A stretch of 64,000 nucleotides of DNA from Vibrio sp. 10N (GTDB lineage Bacteria > Pseudomonadota > Gammaproteobacteria > Enterobacterales > Vibrionaceae), in NCBI RefSeq assembly GCF_036245475.1, contig NZ_BTPM01000002.1, positions 124,001 through 188,000 on the forward strand, read 5' to 3'. The position numbers and the translations under genes were made by a program. The notes under the pieces were generated by a model, which had not been told where the DNA came from, ran no database searches, and was given only the letters and a program-made list of their open reading frames with translations. Below, one piece after another: positions 62,276-64,000 of this stretch. Positions within the stretch are counted from its first letter, which is position 1. Every line of letters begins with the position of its first letter.

Positions 62276-63233
62276 TCCTCCTGATTAGGGCGATAAGCAC
62301 GATACAAATCAGTCCAATAGTAGCGGGCAGTGGAAACCATTCAGTGCGAGGTCGCCAAGACTGTGTCGCTTTTTGAATCGGTTGCAACGCATTAATCGTA
62401 TCGTAAATGGTGCTAAGCTCTTTGGCATCACGTGCGCGGAAGTACTGGCCTCCGGTGAGTTTTGCGATATCTATCAGCGTCTTTTCATCCAAGTCTTCGG
62501 CTGTATTGACGGTTCGTGTCATGAAAAACTCACGCACTTGCATTTCGCCTGCACCAATACCCACGGTGTAGATGGTTGTGTTGCTGCGTTTTGCAATTTC
62601 TGCTGCTTGTATGGGATCGAGTACGCCAGCGTTATTGCTGCCATCGCTGAGTAGGATCATCACTCTTTGTGGTGCATCACCGTCAATGAACGTTTTTGTT
62701 GCCAGTCCAATCCCGTCCCCAATCGCGGTTTGGGTACCAATCAATTTGAGCACGGTTTGATTCAGCTGGGTCTGTATCGCTTTTCGGTCGAAAGTGAGAG
62801 GGGTCTGCAGGTAAGCATGGTCAGCAAAATAGACCAGCCCTAAACGGTCCCCTTCACGACGCTCAACGAAATCAGATACCACACGCTTTACTGTTGAAAG
62901 GCGATCTTCGTAATCACCATCATGCAGCATGTCTTCTCGTGACATTGAATAGGATAAATCGATGACTAACATCATATCGCGGTGCTTAGGGTAGACCGTG
63001 ATGGGTTCATCAAACCACACGGGTCTTGCACTCGCAGTCACTAATGCGAGCCAACCGACAACCGCAAGCACTTTGGATAGTAGCTCACGTTGATTTGCAC
63101 GGGAGCTGATGCCGTCCATATGCGGCAAGGTCACTTGCACACTTTTTGATGGAGCAGAGCAGAGACGATAGACAATTATAGGCAGTGGTACGGTAAGAAA
63201 CATCCACCACCATTCAAAGGCTAATCCGGTCAT
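62265..63233 (-). CDS. batA: BatA (VWA domain membrane protein)
   Basis: This 322-aa protein has helices at both ends (WWWMFLTVPLPIIVY at the start, ATIGLICIVLIALIRR at the end). The VWA domain lies between them, with an intact MIDAS MLVIDLSYSMSR and IGTQTAIGDGIG, and ILLSDGSNNAG. These are the usual BatA features. The ATG at 63233 overlaps the DUF4381 stop (ATGA); the longer frame begins at 63245. It is in an operon with DUF58, DUF4381, batB and batD. Confidence 0.9.
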
Positions 63234-63721
63234 GACTCTTTCCAATTTCTAAATTTACGTTTTGGCGGCAGGGCATGCTGTACCCAGTGAAGACAATCAC
63301 TGACTAGGGCTTGATCGGTCTGATTATGGTTTACGCCGCTGGAGTAGAGAACTTGCTGCCACTGCTGATGATTAGCGACGAAACGTGGGCTCTCAAGCTG
63401 CGAGTCAAGAAATACTAACCAAGACTCGCCAGTGAGCTTAGCGATGTCTTGACGAGGGAAATAGCTAAGTGCTGCTTGTCTTACGATTTCTAGCGCAGAT
63501 GAAGGGCTGGATTGAAGGTTAGCTTCGAGAAGTTTAATGGCAGCAATTTTAGCTCGCGCTCTCTTTTTATAGTAACGAGCTCCCCATACTAAAAGCAAAA
63601 TCGTGATGAGGACAGTCACGAGTATCGCCCAATAGCCCCAAGGAAGTGGCCACAATCCTGGTTCTTCAGGCAGATGTAAGGGCTTTAAAGGAAGCGGATG
63701 AGTTTGCGTTGATGCATTCAT
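63230..63721 (-). CDS. DUF4381 membrane protein of the Bat operon
   Basis: This 163-aa protein has one helix (WPLPWGYWAILVTVLITILLLVWGARYY) and a cytoplasmic helical domain (KIAAIKLLEANLQS, then ALSYFPRQDIAKLTGESWLVFLDSQL). DUF4381 proteins occur only within Bat/MoxR operons and have no known activity. It starts 11 bp after the DUF58 stop and overlaps batA. Confidence 0.85.
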   Translation of the reverse strand: MNASTQTHPLPLKPLHLPEEPGLWPLPWGYWAILVTVLITILLLVWGARYYKKRARAKIAAIKLLEANLQSSPSSALEIVRQAALSYFPRQDIAKLTGESWLVFLDSQLESPRFVANHQQWQQVLYSSGVNHNQTDQALVSDCLHWVQHALPPKRKFRNWKES

Positions 63722-63732
63722 AATGGATTGTA

Positions 63733-64000
63733 CTAATTGAATCGAATGAGTTGAGAGAGTAGTGGCGTACCACTAGAGATGAGCGATAAAGCAATACCGC
63801 TTTGAGACAAATGGGTAGCCAGTTGCTGATTTTGCGCCTCAAAGGCGTCAGCAATATGACGTTTGACACCAGCACTCGAGAAATCGAGTGACAGCTCTTT
63901 GTTTTTTCCTATTACTTTTTGAGAACCACGTGCGTTTGTTCGCCCGGTTTCAATGGGGTCAAAGATTTGTACCGCACGCACTCGGTTGTGTTGCGTTAAT
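63733..64000 (-). CDS. DUF58 protein, C-terminal part (cut by window end)
   Basis: The last 88 or so residues of a DUF58 domain protein (HNRVRAVQIFDPIE, then LDFSSAGVKRHIADAFEAQ and a GIALSLISSG end). DUF58 proteins accompany MoxR ATPases and Bat proteins. The frame is open to the window edge, so the rest, and probably moxR, lie beyond. Confidence 0.75.
   Translation of the reverse strand, partial: LTQHNRVRAVQIFDPIETGRTNARGSQKVIGKNKELSLDFSSAGVKRHIADAFEAQNQQLATHLSQSGIALSLISSGTPLLSQLIRFN

Overview
The window is ordinary chromosomal DNA from a marine gamma-proteobacterium, almost certainly a Vibrio. The main reasons are a complete Qrr quorum-sensing small RNA with its sigma-54 promoter and LuxO-type boxes (28107-28337), a CheV coupling protein, five porin genes resembling the OmpU family, DcuC, YibL, ElbB, and a Bat (aerotolerance-type) operon. 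I saw no rRNA, tRNA, insertion sequence, prophage or CRISPR array. Species and chromosome cannot be fixed from the sequence alone.

Layout. 1-8.7 kb: end of an MFS transporter, mtgA, a SYLF-domain protein, cheV, ppiC, a very large lipoprotein with calcium-binding type-3 repeats and a LuxR-type regulator. 8.5-17.4 kb: a possible 44-aa gene, a purine-salvage block (guaD, nupC-deoD), yibL, a cytoplasmic alpha-amylase, a YejM-like membrane sulfatase-fold protein and elbB. 17.7-27.4 kb: two overlapping small membrane-protein genes, then a divergent catabolic locus. One arm encodes a PLP D-amino-acid enzyme and an RpiR regulator. The other encodes an N-acyl-D-amino-acid deacylase, RidA, a sodium symporter, a KdgM/NanC-type porin and a GH20 hexosaminidase. 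27.6-34 kb: a glycine-zipper lipoprotein, Qrr, a GAF-GGDEF protein, a HAD phosphatase, and a di-heme peroxidase overlapping a hybrid sensor kinase. 34-51.5 kb: an RND pump, a dienelactone hydrolase, an outer-membrane barrel gene broken by an in-frame stop, dcuC, a GGDEF-LysR gene pair, a response regulator, a redoxin, a DMT exporter, and a YfcC-type carrier followed by an aspartoacylase-like hydrolase. 51.5-58.7 kb: a putative second sigma-54 small RNA and five porins (three on the minus strand, two on the plus strand). 58.7-64 kb: the Bat operon (DUF58, DUF4381, BatA, BatB/C, BatD), cut off by the window edge.

The most interesting signal is RNA. On the minus strand at 51691-51533 there is a sigma-54 -24/-12 promoter with exact GG-N10-GC spacing. 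An upstream GTGCA-N2-TGCAC dyad lies about where the LuxO boxes lie at Qrr. The predicted RNA is about 159 nt and ends in a strong U-tract terminator. Bases 51639-51652 of this RNA can form 14 contiguous pairs (12 Watson-Crick, 2 G-U) with the conserved target-recognition core of the Qrr RNA in the same window. This suggests a Qrr-binding (sponge-like) or co-regulated RNA. The pairing is an inference and has not been tested.
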